Shown here piece after piece: positions 24,552-34,627 of a stretch of 64,000 nucleotides of DNA; the stretch's first letter is position 1, and every line of letters starts with the position of its first letter. Below the pieces are notes generated by a model, which had not been told where the DNA came from, searched no databases, and was given only the letters and a program-made list of their open reading frames with translations. The translations under genes were made by a program, and so were the position numbers. The stretch is from Sporomusa malonica. Lineage in GTDB: Bacteria; Bacillota; Negativicutes; Sporomusales; Sporomusaceae. The DNA lies in NCBI RefSeq assembly GCF_900176355.1, contig NZ_FWXI01000013.1:62001-126000 (forward strand). Reading direction: 5' to 3'.

Positions 24552-26663
24552 GTGGACCGCAGTAAACAAGCCATAATTCATCATGATAAGGGACTTCATG
24601 CCCGTGTGGCCGCGATGATTGTGCAAAAGGCGTATGAGCTTGAACGTAAATGGCAGAGTAAGCTATATTTCCGGCGTCAGGATGGATCGGCCGTTCCTGC
24701 AGTCAGCCTTATGCCACTGGTGTCGCTGCGGGTGAAACAGGGTGATACATTGATTATTGAGGCTGCAGGGGAGGCTGCCGAGGCTGCTGCTGCTGAGATG
24801 GCTGCATTTGTGGAAAGCGATTTTGTGCTGACTGACGCTTCGGTGATCAGTCAGGTTGATAGCTTGCTGCAAGACAATGCCTTTACAGCCGGGCAGATAT
24901 TTAACAGCATGGCCAACGGTCTGATTGTGACTGACGAAAACGATGTAATCACAGTATTTAATCCGGCTGCTGAGCGTATTCTGGGCATCCCTGCCAGCCA
25001 AGCCATTGGCAGTAGGGCCCAGGATACTATTCTGGGCTCGCGGCTGCATATTGTCGCAAAAACCAGACAAGCTGAACTGGGCTGCCGGCAGGCCATTGGC
25101 AAGCTGACTATTCTGACCAACCGCACGCCCATTATTGCCGAAGGCCAAGTACGTGGTGCGATGGCCATTTTTGAGGATATATCGGTGCTGGAAACAGTAA
25201 CCGGCGAACTTAAAGCGGTAAAAGAGCTTAAGGAGCGTCTGCAGCTGGTGCTGGAGTCGGTGCAGGACGGGATTTGTGTCGTTGATAAAGACGGCTTAAT
25301 CAGCTATGTCAACCCAGCTTATGTAGAGCTTCTTACCCAGTCCTGTGATGAATTGATCGGGCAGAATGTACGCGATTTGTCGCCACACGGTGCACGCAGC
25401 CGGGTAATTAAAACTGGCCAGCCGGTAGTGGGCAGCATTGCTGTCAAGACGAGCGGGGTAACGCTTGTGGCCAACGTCAGTCCGATTGTGGTTGACGGCG
25501 AACTAACAGGGGCTGTATCTGTTGTTAAGAATGTCAGTGAAGTCCATAAGTTAATGGATAAGCTGAGCCAAGTCTCAGCCAAGGCTGAATACCTTGAGCA
25601 GGAACTGCGGCGAGCGCAGAAGCCAGGGCCAGCCTTTAATAAGTTTATCGGGCAGAGCGGCAAGGTACGTGAGGCGTTAGCTATTGCCGTTAAGGCAGCA
25701 GGAAGCGGGGCAACAGTGCTCATTAGCGGGGAAAGCGGCACAGGTAAGGAACTGGTGGCTGAGGGGATTCATTACGCTAGCCAGCGTGCGTCAGGGCCGT
25801 TTATCCGGGTTAACTGCGCCGCACTGCCGGAGAGCTTGCTGGAGAGCGAACTCTTTGGTCATGAAAAGGGGGCCTTTACTGGGGCGGTGCGCCAAAAACC
25901 GGGTAAGTTCAGCCTGGCTGACAAAGGTACGATTTTTCTTGATGAAATTGGCGAACTCAATAAAAGTATGCAGGCTAAGCTGCTCCGTGTATTGCAGCAA
26001 AAAGAGTTTACCCGCGTGGGCGGCGAGGTTGTTCTGAAGGTCAATGTCCGGATTATTGCCGCCACAAATCGCAACTTAGTGCAGATGGTGGCTGAGGGCC
26101 AGTTTCGTGAAGACCTTTATTACCGGCTAAATGTTATTCCTATTTTACTGCCGCCCTTACGGGAGCGGGCAGAGGATATTCCATTGTTAGTCGACCATTT
26201 TCTCCATAAAATCATTACTGAACAGGGAAAAAGTATTAGTGGGATTGCCGGAGAGGCATTAACTGGGCTGATGGGATATGGCTGGCCTGGCAATGTACGT
26301 GAGTTGGAGAATGTCATAGAGCGGATGGTTACATTAGCTGACAGCATGGCATTGACAGCCGCTGACTTACCGCTATATCTTCGGGAAAGCGGTAACCCGG
26401 CTAACCTATTACCAGCCCCGGAAGAACAAGTGTTATTACCAAATACAAGTATGACAGCCATCTTGCCTTGGGTAGAATACGAAAGGCAAATCATAACTAT
26501 GGCATTGGCTAAATACGGTAGCTTTAACGCTGCCGGTAAAGCGCTGGGGCTAACCCATAAAACGGTAGCAGCCAAAGCACAGAAATTCGGGATTGCTAAA
26601 ACAGTATCTTGGGAAAATTGTGACAGTATGGTAAAAAGTATCAATGACGTTGAGCCCTGTTGA
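24552..26663 (+). CDS. Sigma-54-dependent activator with N-terminal HPr-like domain and PAS sensors
   Basis: 703-residue transcription activator. Residues 1-90 form an HPr-like domain with the phosphorylatable His in '[15 protein letters not shown]'. Two PAS domains follow (about 115-215 and 225-335; '[25 protein letters not shown]', '[21 protein letters not shown]'), then a short coiled coil. The AAA+ module (about 360-590) has 'GESGTGKE', the sigma-54 loop 'GAFTGA' and 'DEIGELN'. A Fis-type HTH ends the protein. GTG start. It precedes the dhaKLM-HPr-EI operon and its sigma-54 promoter, so it is the likely DhaR-type regulator. The HPr domain suggests direct input from EI phosphorylation. Confidence 0.9.
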   Translation: MDRSKQAIIHHDKGLHARVAAMIVQKAYELERKWQSKLYFRRQDGSAVPAVSLMPLVSLRVKQGDTLIIEAAGEAAEAAAAEMAAFVESDFVLTDASVISQVDSLLQDNAFTAGQIFNSMANGLIVTDENDVITVFNPAAERILGIPASQAIGSRAQDTILGSRLHIVAKTRQAELGCRQAIGKLTILTNRTPIIAEGQVRGAMAIFEDISVLETVTGELKAVKELKERLQLVLESVQDGICVVDKDGLISYVNPAYVELLTQSCDELIGQNVRDLSPHGARSRVIKTGQPVVGSIAVKTSGVTLVANVSPIVVDGELTGAVSVVKNVSEVHKLMDKLSQVSAKAEYLEQELRRAQKPGPAFNKFIGQSGKVREALAIAVKAAGSGATVLISGESGTGKELVAEGIHYASQRASGPFIRVNCAALPESLLESELFGHEKGAFTGAVRQKPGKFSLADKGTIFLDEIGELNKSMQAKLLRVLQQKEFTRVGGEVVLKVNVRIIAATNRNLVQMVAEGQFREDLYYRLNVIPILLPPLRERAEDIPLLVDHFLHKIITEQGKSISGIAGEALTGLMGYGWPGNVRELENVIERMVTLADSMALTAADLPLYLRESGNPANLLPAPEEQVLLPNTSMTAILPWVEYERQIITMALAKYGSFNAAGKALGLTHKTVAAKAQKFGIAKTVSWENCDSMVKSINDVEPC

Positions 26664-26670
26664 TACTTTT
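26634..26670. promoter_or_regulatory. 11-bp inverted repeat at the end of the activator gene
   Basis: AAAAGTATCAA (26634-26644) and TTGATACTTTT (26660-26670) form a perfect inverted repeat with a 15-base spacer, about 100 bp upstream of the -24/-12 promoter. This is a suitable position for an enhancer (upstream activating sequence) of the sigma-54 activator. It could also form a hairpin at the gene end. Confidence 0.45.
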
Positions 26671-26697
26671 GTACAAGTCAAGGTGTAGTTTGAAGCG

Positions 26698-26736
26698 AGA
26701 AAAGAAGCTGGAGCCGTCCTCCTGCTTCTTTTCTTT
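26698..26736 (+). terminator. Hairpin terminator after the activator gene
   Basis: AGAAAAGAAGC pairs with GCTTCTTTTCT with an inner GGAG/CTCC extension, then TTTAG. It separates the activator transcript from the dha operon. Confidence 0.75.
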
Positions 26737-26758
26737 AGCGTCACTTTGTTTTGTAGCT

Positions 26759-26775
26759 TTGGCATGGTTATTGCA
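26759..26775 (+). promoter_or_regulatory. Sigma-54 (-24/-12) promoter of the dha operon
   Basis: TTGGCATGGTTATTGCA keeps the invariant GG and GC doublets with exactly ten bases between them (GG 26761-26762, GC 26773-26774) and differs from the consensus at one conserved position. It lies 63 bases before dhaK and next to a sigma-54 activator gene. Confidence 0.85.
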
Positions 26776-26837
26776 GATATAAATGGGTATCTACCGTATA
26801 CCGGTACACTAATTGATAGCGAGGAGGCTGTAATTGA

Positions 26838-27836
26838 ATGAAAAAGGTAATTAACAATGCCGAGCAGGTTGTAGAGGAAATGTTACAAGGGGTGGTAGCA
26901 GCTCATCCCCAGTATGTTAAGCGGGTGGCGGGTTTTGATGTGCTGGTGCGGGCTAATTCGCCGGTACAAGGTAAGGTTGCACTGGTATCAGGCGGCGGCA
27001 GCGGTCACGAACCTTCCCACGGCGGGTATGTCGGACGCGGTATGCTGGATGGGGCTGTGGCTGGGGCAGTATTTACCTCTCCGACCCCGGACCAGGTTTA
27101 TGAGGCTGTTAAGGCTGTCGATGGCGGCAAAGGTGTACTGTTGGTTATCAAAAACTATACCGGTGATATCATGAACTTTGAGATGGCTGCTGAAATGGCA
27201 GATGCGGACGGAATTAAAGTGGCCAAAGTCGTTGTCAATGACGATGTGGCTGTAGAGAATAGTACCTGGACTACCGGACGGCGGGGAATTGCCGGTACTG
27301 TGTTTGTACATAAGATTGCCGGTGCTAAGGCTGAAACCGGCGCTGATTTGGCTGAAGTACAGAAAACTGCCGAAAAGGTAATCGCTAACGTTAGGTCAAT
27401 GGGAATGGCGTTATCGCCCTGCACTGTGCCAGCTGCTGGTAAACCGAGCTTTACCTTGGCTGAGAATGAGGTTGAGATCGGCATGGGCATCCATGGCGAA
27501 CCTGGTACTCATCGGGAGGTCATCCGCACAGCTGATGAAACGGCTGAACATTTGCTCAACAAAATTTTTGCCGATATTGCCCTGGGAGCAGGTGATGAAG
27601 TTGCAGTAATGGTCAATGGCCTGGGTGGCACACCGCTGATGGAACTGTATGTTGTTAACCGTAAGGTAGCAGCCATGCTTGCTGAGAAAAATATTAAAAT
27701 CGCCAAAACATATGTTGGCAACTATATGACTTCATTGGAAATGTCAGGATTCTCAGTCACTGTATTAAAATTGGACAGCGAGCTGAAAGAACTGCTCTTT
27801 GCCCCGGCAGATACTCCGGCGCTGGTACAGTTCTAA
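26838..27836 (+). CDS. dhaK: Dihydroxyacetone kinase subunit DhaK
   Basis: 332-residue subunit that binds dihydroxyacetone covalently through a His and receives phosphate from DhaL-ADP. 'GGGSGHEPSHGGYVG', 'LLVIKNYTGDIMNFEMA' and the substrate His in 'GMGIHGEPGTHRE' are visible. GAGGAGG ribosome-binding site. First gene of a sigma-54-driven operon for PEP-dependent phosphorylation of dihydroxyacetone (glycerol breakdown). Confidence 0.97.
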   Translation: MKKVINNAEQVVEEMLQGVVAAHPQYVKRVAGFDVLVRANSPVQGKVALVSGGGSGHEPSHGGYVGRGMLDGAVAGAVFTSPTPDQVYEAVKAVDGGKGVLLVIKNYTGDIMNFEMAAEMADADGIKVAKVVVNDDVAVENSTWTTGRRGIAGTVFVHKIAGAKAETGADLAEVQKTAEKVIANVRSMGMALSPCTVPAAGKPSFTLAENEVEIGMGIHGEPGTHREVIRTADETAEHLLNKIFADIALGAGDEVAVMVNGLGGTPLMELYVVNRKVAAMLAEKNIKIAKTYVGNYMTSLEMSGFSVTVLKLDSELKELLFAPADTPALVQF

Positions 27837-27854
27837 GCGAAGGGAAGAATAAAA

Positions 27855-28490
27855 ATGGCAAACGTAATTGCAGCAATTGAAGCGTTGGCAGATATAATCA
27901 TCGCCAACAAAGAAAAATTGACAGAGCTTGACGCGGCTATTGGTGATGCCGACCACGGGATTAATATGGCGAGGGGCTTTGAAGCTGTTCGCGTCAAGCT
28001 GGCTGCGACAACTACTGAGGATATCGGCGCTGTGCTAAAAATGGTAGGCATGACCCTGATTTCGACAGTTGGCGGTGCGTCCGGGCCGCTCTATGGTACT
28101 GCTTTTATGCGGGCAGCTGCGATTGCGCAAGGCCAGACAGTCATCAATAATGACACAGCTGCTGAGATGCTGCGTGCAGCAATCGGCGGCATTAAAGACA
28201 GGGGTAAGGCTGTCAGGGGAGAGAAAACAATGCTTGACGCCTTAGAGCCTGCCTATGAGGCTTTTACACAGGGGATGGCTGAGGGGGAAGCGCTGCCCGA
28301 GTGTCTGGAACTGGCGACAGCCGCAGCTGCGGCTGGTATTGAATACACCAAGACAATCATAGCCACCAAGGGGCGGGCCAGCTATCTGGGAGAACGCAGT
28401 ATTGGACACCAGGACGCAGGGGCAACTTCGTGCTATCTTATGCTGTCAGCACTTACAGCGTTGGCCAAGCAGCATCGGCAGGAGGCGTAA
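27855..28490 (+). CDS. dhaL: Dihydroxyacetone kinase ADP-binding subunit DhaL
   Basis: 211-residue subunit holding tightly bound ADP as a coenzyme that DhaM rephosphorylates. The Mg-binding Asp motif 'LDAAIGDADHGINMARGF', 'GGASGPLYGTAF' and 'GRASYLGERSIGHQDAGA' are family signatures. Sits 18 bases after dhaK. Confidence 0.97.
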   Translation: MANVIAAIEALADIIIANKEKLTELDAAIGDADHGINMARGFEAVRVKLAATTTEDIGAVLKMVGMTLISTVGGASGPLYGTAFMRAAAIAQGQTVINNDTAAEMLRAAIGGIKDRGKAVRGEKTMLDALEPAYEAFTQGMAEGEALPECLELATAAAAAGIEYTKTIIATKGRASYLGERSIGHQDAGATSCYLMLSALTALAKQHRQEA

Positions 28491-28493
28491 GAC

Positions 28494-28886
28494 ATGGTAG
28501 GAATTGTTGTCGTTTCGCACAGTGCCAAAGTCGCTGAGGGAATATGCGAATTAGCCGGACAGATGGCGGCTCCAGGCCAAAAATTGATTGCCGCCGGTGG
28601 TATGGCTGACGGCAGTATCGGCACAGATGCTTTTCGGATTCTGGCAGCCATCGAGGAAGCCAATACTGGCGACGGTATACTTGTCATGGTGGATTTGGGC
28701 AGTGCCGTTCTTAGCGCCGAGTTGGCTCTGGACATGTTGGACGGAGAGCTAAAAGGCCAAGTCGCCATTGCTGATGCGCCCATCCTTGAGGGAACCATTG
28801 CCGCCGCTGTCGATGCATCAATCGGCCAGTCACTAGTCAGTGTGACCAAGACTGCCGAAGGTGCCCGCGATTTAAGGAAACGCTAG
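28494..28886 (+). CDS. dhaM: Dihydroxyacetone kinase phosphotransfer subunit DhaM (EIIA domain only)
   Basis: 130-residue EIIA-Man-like domain that passes phosphate from HPr to DhaL-ADP. The active-site His is in 'VVVSHSAKVAEGI', and 'VMVDLGSAVLSAELALDML' is typical. Unlike E. coli DhaM it lacks fused HPr and EI domains; these are separate genes immediately downstream. Confidence 0.93.
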   Translation: MVGIVVVSHSAKVAEGICELAGQMAAPGQKLIAAGGMADGSIGTDAFRILAAIEEANTGDGILVMVDLGSAVLSAELALDMLDGELKGQVAIADAPILEGTIAAAVDASIGQSLVSVTKTAEGARDLRKR

Positions 28887-28944
28887 GAGACCGCTTGAAA
28901 AGTTAGAGGCACCACCATATCTAGACTTGTTGGAGGAAATACAT

Positions 28945-29211
28945 ATGACCGAAATAGAACTGGTGTTAACCAATGCAGCTGGGCTGCATGCCAGACCGGC
29001 TGCGCAGTTTGTACAGAAAGCAGCTGCTTTTAAAAGCAAAGTAATTATTCAGGCCGGCAGCAAAACAGCTGATGCAAAAAGCATTCTGGCTGTTATGGGG
29101 CTGGGGCTTAACCTGGGTAGTGCATTTTTGCTGAAGGTTGACGGTGAGGATGAAGCCGAATGTGCGGCAGAATTGAAGGCACTTGTTGAACGTAATTTTG
29201 GCGAGGGATAA
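28945..29211 (+). CDS. HPr-like phosphocarrier of the dha operon
   Basis: 88-residue HPr. The active His is in 'TNAAGLHARPAAQFVQKA'. The Ser46 region ('ADAKSILAVMGLGL') is present, so HPr-kinase regulation is conceivable. ATG 28945 follows TTGGAGG; an upstream in-frame ATG (28927) has no ribosome-binding site. It probably shuttles phosphate from the EI encoded two bases later to DhaM. Confidence 0.92.
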   Translation: MTEIELVLTNAAGLHARPAAQFVQKAAAFKSKVIIQAGSKTADAKSILAVMGLGLNLGSAFLLKVDGEDEAECAAELKALVERNFGEG

Positions 29212-29213
29212 AA

Positions 29214-30929
29214 ATGGGAGATGTCTTGCGCGGAACCGGAGTAGTAGCGGGTATCGCTATTGCTAACGCAAAGGTGTTGTCAGGTGATTTAACAGGATAT
29301 TTAAATAAATATAATGCCGGTACGCCGGATGTCGAGTCAGGCAAAATGACTGAGGCGATTAAGGCAGCATCTGCTGAGCTTGCTCAGCTGATAGCAACTG
29401 CTAAAGCGAACAGTCAAGACAGTCAGGCTGATATTATGGATGCCCATTATACGATGGTTAACGACCCCGGGCTTGCAGCCAATATGTACGGTAAAATTGA
29501 ACAGGGGACAGCAGCCCCCCAGGCAGCCCTAACTGCTGCTGAAGAGTTTGCCACTCTGTTTGATTCAATGCCTGACCCCTATCTAAGAGAACGGGCTGCT
29601 GACGTGCGAGATGTGGGCCGTCGACTTGCCAGGCTGCTTCTGGGGGTTGGACACATACAATACGAGGCTGAAGCCATTGTGTTGTGCGCAGAGGAGATTG
29701 AGCCGTCTGTAGCTGCCAGTATGCCTGAAGGGCCGGTATGCGGGATTGTATTGGGGAAAGCCAGCACAACCTCTCATACGGTTATTATTGCTAAAGCGCG
29801 CGGCATTCCGACTGTTGCCGGTCTAGGTAGTTCCTTAACCCGGATTGCTGATGGCACTGCCATTATTGTTGATGGCAATACCGGGCAGGTACTGCTGGAA
29901 CCTACGCCTGAGCAGTTGGCAGAGTATCAGCATAAGGCCGAAGCCGAAGCTGCCCGAAGGCAGCAAGACGCGCAGTTAGCTGCTCTTGAAGCTGTCACGC
30001 TAGACGGCAAGAGAATTCAGCTGGCGGCTAATGTTGGCTCACCATCGGATATGACGGCAGCGCGCAAACAGGGTGCTGAGGGGGTTGGATTATTCAGAAG
30101 CGAGTATTTATTCATGGGGCGGGCTGTTCCGCCAAGTGAAGAGGAGCAGTTTGCTGCTTATAAAGAGGTAGCCGAACAATGTGGCAGTCAGCTGTGTGTT
30201 ATCCGGACGATGGATATTGGCGGCGACAAGCCACTGCACTATCTGAATATAGCAAAGGAAGAGAACCCCTTCCTTGGCTGGCGGGCTATTCGCATCAGTC
30301 TGGAGCGGACAGATTTGTTTATTACTCAGCTTAAGGCTATCCTGCGGGCCGGCGCTTTCGGTAAGGTTGCTATTATGCTGCCAATGATCATCAGCACAGC
30401 AGAAATAACGGCAGCACGGGAGTGTGTGAAGCAGGCGGTGGCTGAACTGAGAATGGAAGGCAAAGCATTTGCACCAGATGTGCCGCTCGGCATTATGATT
30501 GAGACACCTGCAGCTGCGGTTATGGCGCAGCAGTTGGCTGGAGAATGTGATTTTTTCAGTATTGGCACCAACGATCTGGTGCAGTATACGCTGGCGGTTG
30601 ACCGCGGCAATCCGGCAGTCAGCTCCCTCTATAGTCACTTTCACCCGGCGGTGCTTGCACTGATTGACAATGTGGTTAAAGCAGGTCACAATCACAACAT
30701 CTGGGTTGGTATGTGTGGTGAAATGGCAGGTGACCCACTGGCTGCCCCGTTGCTCACTGCCATGGGGATTGATGAACTCAGTATGAGTGCTCCTTCAATA
30801 CCCCGGGTGAAGGCGGTAATCCGTAAGCTTGAAGAAAAGCCAATCCGCGAGTTGCTTGAGCAAGCGCTCGCGTTGAATGAAGCCAGGGCTATCCGCCGCT
30901 TAATGGAGGATTATATTTCCGGGCAATAA
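29214..30929 (+). CDS. ptsI: PEP-protein phosphotransferase (enzyme I)
   Basis: 571-residue PTS enzyme I that autophosphorylates from PEP and charges HPr. The phospho-His swivel region 'GKASTTSHTVIIAKARGIP', the PEP site 'GVGLFRSEYLFM', 'RTMDIGGDKPLHYLN', 'GIMIETPAAAVMA' and the Cys-containing 'VGMCGEMAGDP' are all present. As the last gene of the dha operon it appears dedicated to DhaM, although it could serve other PTS proteins. No sugar EII gene is in the window. Confidence 0.94.
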   Translation: MGDVLRGTGVVAGIAIANAKVLSGDLTGYLNKYNAGTPDVESGKMTEAIKAASAELAQLIATAKANSQDSQADIMDAHYTMVNDPGLAANMYGKIEQGTAAPQAALTAAEEFATLFDSMPDPYLRERAADVRDVGRRLARLLLGVGHIQYEAEAIVLCAEEIEPSVAASMPEGPVCGIVLGKASTTSHTVIIAKARGIPTVAGLGSSLTRIADGTAIIVDGNTGQVLLEPTPEQLAEYQHKAEAEAARRQQDAQLAALEAVTLDGKRIQLAANVGSPSDMTAARKQGAEGVGLFRSEYLFMGRAVPPSEEEQFAAYKEVAEQCGSQLCVIRTMDIGGDKPLHYLNIAKEENPFLGWRAIRISLERTDLFITQLKAILRAGAFGKVAIMLPMIISTAEITAARECVKQAVAELRMEGKAFAPDVPLGIMIETPAAAVMAQQLAGECDFFSIGTNDLVQYTLAVDRGNPAVSSLYSHFHPAVLALIDNVVKAGHNHNIWVGMCGEMAGDPLAAPLLTAMGIDELSMSAPSIPRVKAVIRKLEEKPIRELLEQALALNEARAIRRLMEDYISGQ

Positions 30930-30943
30930 AATCATTGATAGTC

Positions 30944-30968
30944 TGCCTGCAGTAGTCATACTGCAGGC
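30944..30968 (+). terminator. Terminator-like hairpin after enzyme I
   Basis: GCCTGCAGT pairs with ACTGCAGGC across a 7-base loop; the T-tract after it is interrupted. Confidence 0.6.
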
Positions 30969-31022
30969 TTGTTCTATTTTCCGAACAATAATTATATTAT
31001 TCATATAATCATTCGATTTTTA

Positions 31023-31052
31023 TTGACAGTCAATATATGCTAATGCTATGAT
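31023..31052 (+). promoter_or_regulatory. Promoter of purB-purA
   Basis: TTGACA (31023-31028) and TATGAT (31047-31052), 18 bases apart. The roughly 130-base leader up to purB holds an AATCAA/TTGATT hairpin near 31100-31126 whose role is unclear. Confidence 0.7.
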
Positions 31053-31186
31053 AAACAAGGGAAAAAAGGGGAAAAACTAGGTAGAGTATTCTTACAATAA
31101 TCAAGACCGAGGTGTTCTTTGATTATGTGGAAAATATACGACTGGCTACTGACCATTCAGAGCCGCTCGGAAAGCGAAGTGGTATC

Positions 31187-32479
31187 ATGATTGAACGTTA
31201 TACGTATCCCGAAATGGGACGTATCTGGACTGACGAAAATGAATTCCAAACAATGCTTGACATTGAAATCGCAGCATGTGAGGCTATGGCCAAACTAGGG
31301 CAGATTCCTGCTGAAGCCGTACCGGTAATTAAGGAAAAGGCCAAGTTTTCGGTAGAACGCATTCGCGAAATTGAAAAAGAAACCCGCCACGACATATTGG
31401 CTTTTCTTACAGCTGTGGCCGAGAATGTGGGTGAGCCTGCTAAATACATCCACATGGGATTAACCTCAAGTGATGTAAAAGACACAGCATTAGGCGTCAT
31501 GATGAAACAGGCCGCCGATATTATTCTTGATGATCTTGTTAGATTCCGCGATGTGTTAAAACGCCGGGCAGCTGAGCACAAATATACGGTCATGATCGGC
31601 CGTACCCATGGCATCCATGCTGAACCGCTTACCCTAGGCCTGAAATTTGCTTTGTGGCTGGATGAAACCGAACGTAATATTGAGCGTATCAAACGGGCCA
31701 AGGATGCTGTAGCCATTGGCAAGCTGTCTGGGGCTGTAGGTACCTATGCCAATATTGATCCTTATATAGAAACCCATGTCTGCCAGCAAATGGGCATTAA
31801 AGCCGCTAAACTGGCCACCCAGGTTATTCAGCGTGACCGTCATGCTGAGTTCGTGACTACGCTAGCCATTGTCGCTGGTTCGCTGGATAAGTTTGCAACC
31901 GAAATCAGAAATCTGCAGCGGACTGATATCAGGGAAGCTGAAGAATACTTTCACCCAGGCCAAAAGGGTTCATCGGCAATGCCGCATAAACGCAATCCAA
32001 TTACTTGCGAACGTGTCAGTGGCTTGGCCCGGGTAGTTCGCGGCCATGCGCTGGCTGCGCTTGAAGATATGCCGTTATGGCATGAACGGGATATTTCCCA
32101 TTCTTCAGTTGAGCGCGTTATTTTGCCTGACAGTACTATCCTGGTTGATTATATGCTTAGGATTTTTACTGATGTTATTGATCGTTTACTGGTTTACCCT
32201 GAGGCGATGAAAGCCAATATTGAAAAAACCGGCGGCATGATTTTCAGTCAGCGTGTAATGCTAAAGCTTGTTGACAAAGGGGCCGTGCGGGAAGAAGCCT
32301 ATCGCTGGGTACAGCGGAACGCCATGGCCAGATGGCTAGAGGGTGCAGACTTCAAGACCAATGTCATTGCTGATCCAGATATTAAAAAGTACCTTACAGC
32401 CCAGGATATTGAGGAATGCTTTGAGTACTCCCATTATCTCCGGCATGTAGATACCATTATGGCCCGTTTTGGCCTATAA
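31187..32479 (+). CDS. purB: Adenylosuccinate lyase
   Basis: 430-residue purine biosynthesis enzyme (cleaves SAICAR and adenylosuccinate to release fumarate). The fumarase-superfamily signature '[11 protein letters not shown]' and the catalytic His regions '[10 protein letters not shown]' and '[11 protein letters not shown]' are seen. ATG 31187 ([14 protein letters not shown]) matches the family start; longer in-frame starts upstream have no support. Its end almost touches purA, so the two likely form an AMP-branch operon. Confidence 0.96.
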   Translation: MIERYTYPEMGRIWTDENEFQTMLDIEIAACEAMAKLGQIPAEAVPVIKEKAKFSVERIREIEKETRHDILAFLTAVAENVGEPAKYIHMGLTSSDVKDTALGVMMKQAADIILDDLVRFRDVLKRRAAEHKYTVMIGRTHGIHAEPLTLGLKFALWLDETERNIERIKRAKDAVAIGKLSGAVGTYANIDPYIETHVCQQMGIKAAKLATQVIQRDRHAEFVTTLAIVAGSLDKFATEIRNLQRTDIREAEEYFHPGQKGSSAMPHKRNPITCERVSGLARVVRGHALAALEDMPLWHERDISHSSVERVILPDSTILVDYMLRIFTDVIDRLLVYPEAMKANIEKTGGMIFSQRVMLKLVDKGAVREEAYRWVQRNAMARWLEGADFKTNVIADPDIKKYLTAQDIEECFEYSHYLRHVDTIMARFGL

Positions 32480-32495
32480 AGAGAGGATTGATCCT

Positions 32496-33779
32496 ATGTC
32501 TTCTGTTGTTGTCATTGGCACCCAGTGGGGTGACGAGGGTAAAGGAAAGATTGTTGATTTCTTAGCTGAAAAAGCTGATGTTGTTGTCCGTTATCAGGGC
32601 GGTAATAATGCCGGGCATACAGTTGTTGTTAACGGCACTGAATTTAAGCTACACCTTCTGCCGTCAGGCATACTATATTCCGGTAAGACCTGCGTAGTCG
32701 GCAACGGCGTAGTTGTTGATCCAGCTGTTATGCTCAAAGAACTTAAGGGTATGCTGGATAAAGGTATCGATACTTCAGGACTAAAAGTATCTAATCGGGC
32801 TCATGTCATCATGCCTTATCACCGCTTGCTCGATGAAGTGGAAGAAGAGTCCCGTGGTGACCGTAAGATTGGCACTACTAAACGCGGCATTGGCCCGTGT
32901 TATATGGATAAAAACTCCCGCGCCGGCATCCGGATGGTTGATTTGATGGATGAAGAGGAATTCTGCTCAAAGCTGGAATTCAATCTGGAGGCTAAAAATC
33001 ATTTACTCAAGGCTGTATATGGTGTCGAGGGTTTTGATTATGAGCAAGTAAAACAAGAGTATCTTGAATATGCCCGTCAGCTTAAACCATACGTGACAGA
33101 TACTGCGGCAGTGCTGCATGCAGCCATCAAAAACGGTGAGAAAGTTTTGTTTGAAGGTGCGCAGGCTACACTTCTTGATTTAGACCATGGTACTTATCCG
33201 TATGTCACTTCATCGCATCCAATCGCAGGCGGTGCATGCATTGGCGCTGGGGTCGGCCCGACGCAGATCGGCAAGGTTATCGGTGTGGTTAAGGCTTATA
33301 CTACCCGTGTGGGTGAAGGGCCGTTCCCAACTGAGCTTCATGATGAGATTGGTCAGACCATCCGCGAACGGGGTCATGAGTATGGAACTACAACCGGCCG
33401 GCCTCGTCGTTGTGGCTGGATGGATGCCTGCGTCGTCCGCTATGCTGGCTATGTCAGTGGTATTGACTATATGGCAATCACCCGTCTGGACATCCTTGAC
33501 GGCTTAAAAACCCTCAAGATTTGTACGGGCTATAAATATAAGGGAGAGCTCTTGAATGAGTTCCCGGCCAGCCTCAAGGTGCTGGCCCAAGTTGAGCCTA
33601 TATATGAAGAACTGCCAGGCTGGGATGAGCCTACAAGCACTATCAGAAAATATGAAGACCTGCCAGTGAATGCCCGTCGCTATATTGAGCGGTTAAGCGA
33701 AGTCAGCGGGATTGGCATTGGGATTGTTTCGGTTGGACCTGGCCGCGAGCAAACTATCATTCTGGAAGAGATGTTTTAG
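32496..33779 (+). CDS. purA: Adenylosuccinate synthetase
   Basis: 427-residue GTP-dependent enzyme making adenylosuccinate from IMP and aspartate. Phosphate-loop '[16 protein letters not shown]', '[10 protein letters not shown]', and '[12 protein letters not shown]' are family hallmarks. ATG 32496 with GAGAGGA upstream. Follows purB and is followed by a strong terminator. Confidence 0.97.
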   Translation: MSSVVVIGTQWGDEGKGKIVDFLAEKADVVVRYQGGNNAGHTVVVNGTEFKLHLLPSGILYSGKTCVVGNGVVVDPAVMLKELKGMLDKGIDTSGLKVSNRAHVIMPYHRLLDEVEEESRGDRKIGTTKRGIGPCYMDKNSRAGIRMVDLMDEEEFCSKLEFNLEAKNHLLKAVYGVEGFDYEQVKQEYLEYARQLKPYVTDTAAVLHAAIKNGEKVLFEGAQATLLDLDHGTYPYVTSSHPIAGGACIGAGVGPTQIGKVIGVVKAYTTRVGEGPFPTELHDEIGQTIRERGHEYGTTTGRPRRCGWMDACVVRYAGYVSGIDYMAITRLDILDGLKTLKICTGYKYKGELLNEFPASLKVLAQVEPIYEELPGWDEPTSTIRKYEDLPVNARRYIERLSEVSGIGIGIVSVGPGREQTIILEEMF

Positions 33780-33787
33780 ACTGTCTG

Positions 33788-33849
33788 ATAAAGTAGACTT
33801 AGCTTCAGATGGGGTTTTAACCCCACCTGAAGGTTAGTCATCGGATAAA
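33788..33849. repeat. Short copy of a dispersed palindromic repeat
   Basis: The segment from ATAAAGTAGACTTAGC to GGTTAGTCATCGGATAAA contains a strong hairpin (CTTCAG-TGGGGTT/AACCCCA-CTGAAG). A reverse-complement copy is at 42432-42560, but that copy carries about 70 extra bases between two GACTAACC octamers. The short copy looks like the product of a deletion between those octamers. Confidence 0.8.
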
Positions 33850-33884
33850 AGTAACCTGCAGTAATACTTGCAGGTTACTTTTTC
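33846..33884 (+). terminator. Intrinsic terminator of purA
   Basis: AAAAGTAACCTGCA pairs with TGCAGGTTACTTTT followed by T residues. Confidence 0.93.
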
Positions 33885-33974
33885 TTTCCGGTTCCCTTTG
33901 GCGAACTATACAAATTGAACAGAATATGATTGACAAATCTATTAACATCTTGTATACTTTTATCTTGTGAAGAT

Positions 33975-34050
33975 GATCCACTAGCTCAGTTGGTAGAGCA
34001 CCTGACTTTTAATCAGGGTGTCGATGGTTCGAGCCCATCGTGGATCACCA
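33975..34050 (+). tRNA. tRNA-Lys (anticodon TTT)
   Basis: Acceptor GATCCAC/GTGGATC, anticodon loop CTTTTAA, T-loop TTCGAGC and encoded CCA; 76 bases. First of three clustered tRNAs. Confidence 0.97.
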
Positions 34051-34057
34051 TCTATCT

Positions 34058-34132
34058 GGCCCGTTGGTCAAGCGGTTAAGACACCGCCCTTTCACGGCGG
34101 TATCAAGGGTTCGATTCCCTTACGGGTCACCA
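34058..34132 (+). tRNA. tRNA-Glu (anticodon TTC)
   Basis: Acceptor GGCCCGT/ACGGGTC, anticodon loop CTTTCAC, T-loop TTCGATT, encoded CCA; 75 bases. Confidence 0.97.
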
Positions 34133-34139
34133 CCTATAT

Positions 34140-34215
<76 letters not shown>

Positions 34216-34218
34216 TAG

Positions 34219-34256
34219 AAATAAGCTTCGGATGATATTCCGAAGCTTATTTTTTC
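34219..34256 (+). terminator. Intrinsic terminator of the Lys-Glu-Val tRNA cluster
   Basis: AAATAAGCTTCGGA pairs with TCCGAAGCTTATTT followed by T residues. The rest of the gap to the OFA gene (34257-34627) holds no gene I can support. Confidence 0.95.
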
Positions 34257-34627
34257 ATGTGTCTTTCGATTCGCTAAATATTCCCAGTTTAATAAGTATT
34301 TTACACATGAGGCATAAAATTCCGCAGCTCGGTAGCCGGTTCATCCCTCTCAGCAAGATAGTGTGGCGAGGTTGTTTTGATGGTGACTATAATAATAGTG
34401 TAGAAGAAGTCTCACCAACAGGATGATATGCTTCTGAGGCGCCGGGAGCATGTCGTCTAATTAGTGCGAATATTCGGCATGGGTTTCGTGGTGAAGCTAT
34501 TCATTTAGGAAGGTAGACTTTTTCACATGTTTGGTCTAATATATATAAGTCTTTGTGAATTCAAGCGTTGTCTCTGCCCCGAGTCATTCCTCGAAATCCT
34601 CAATTTGAAACAAAGGAGCTAAGAACT

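Noticed and set aside
31053..31186. Riboswitch in the purB leader
   Set aside because: One AATCAA/TTGATT hairpin but no match to the purine, PRPP or ppGpp aptamer cores that I know.
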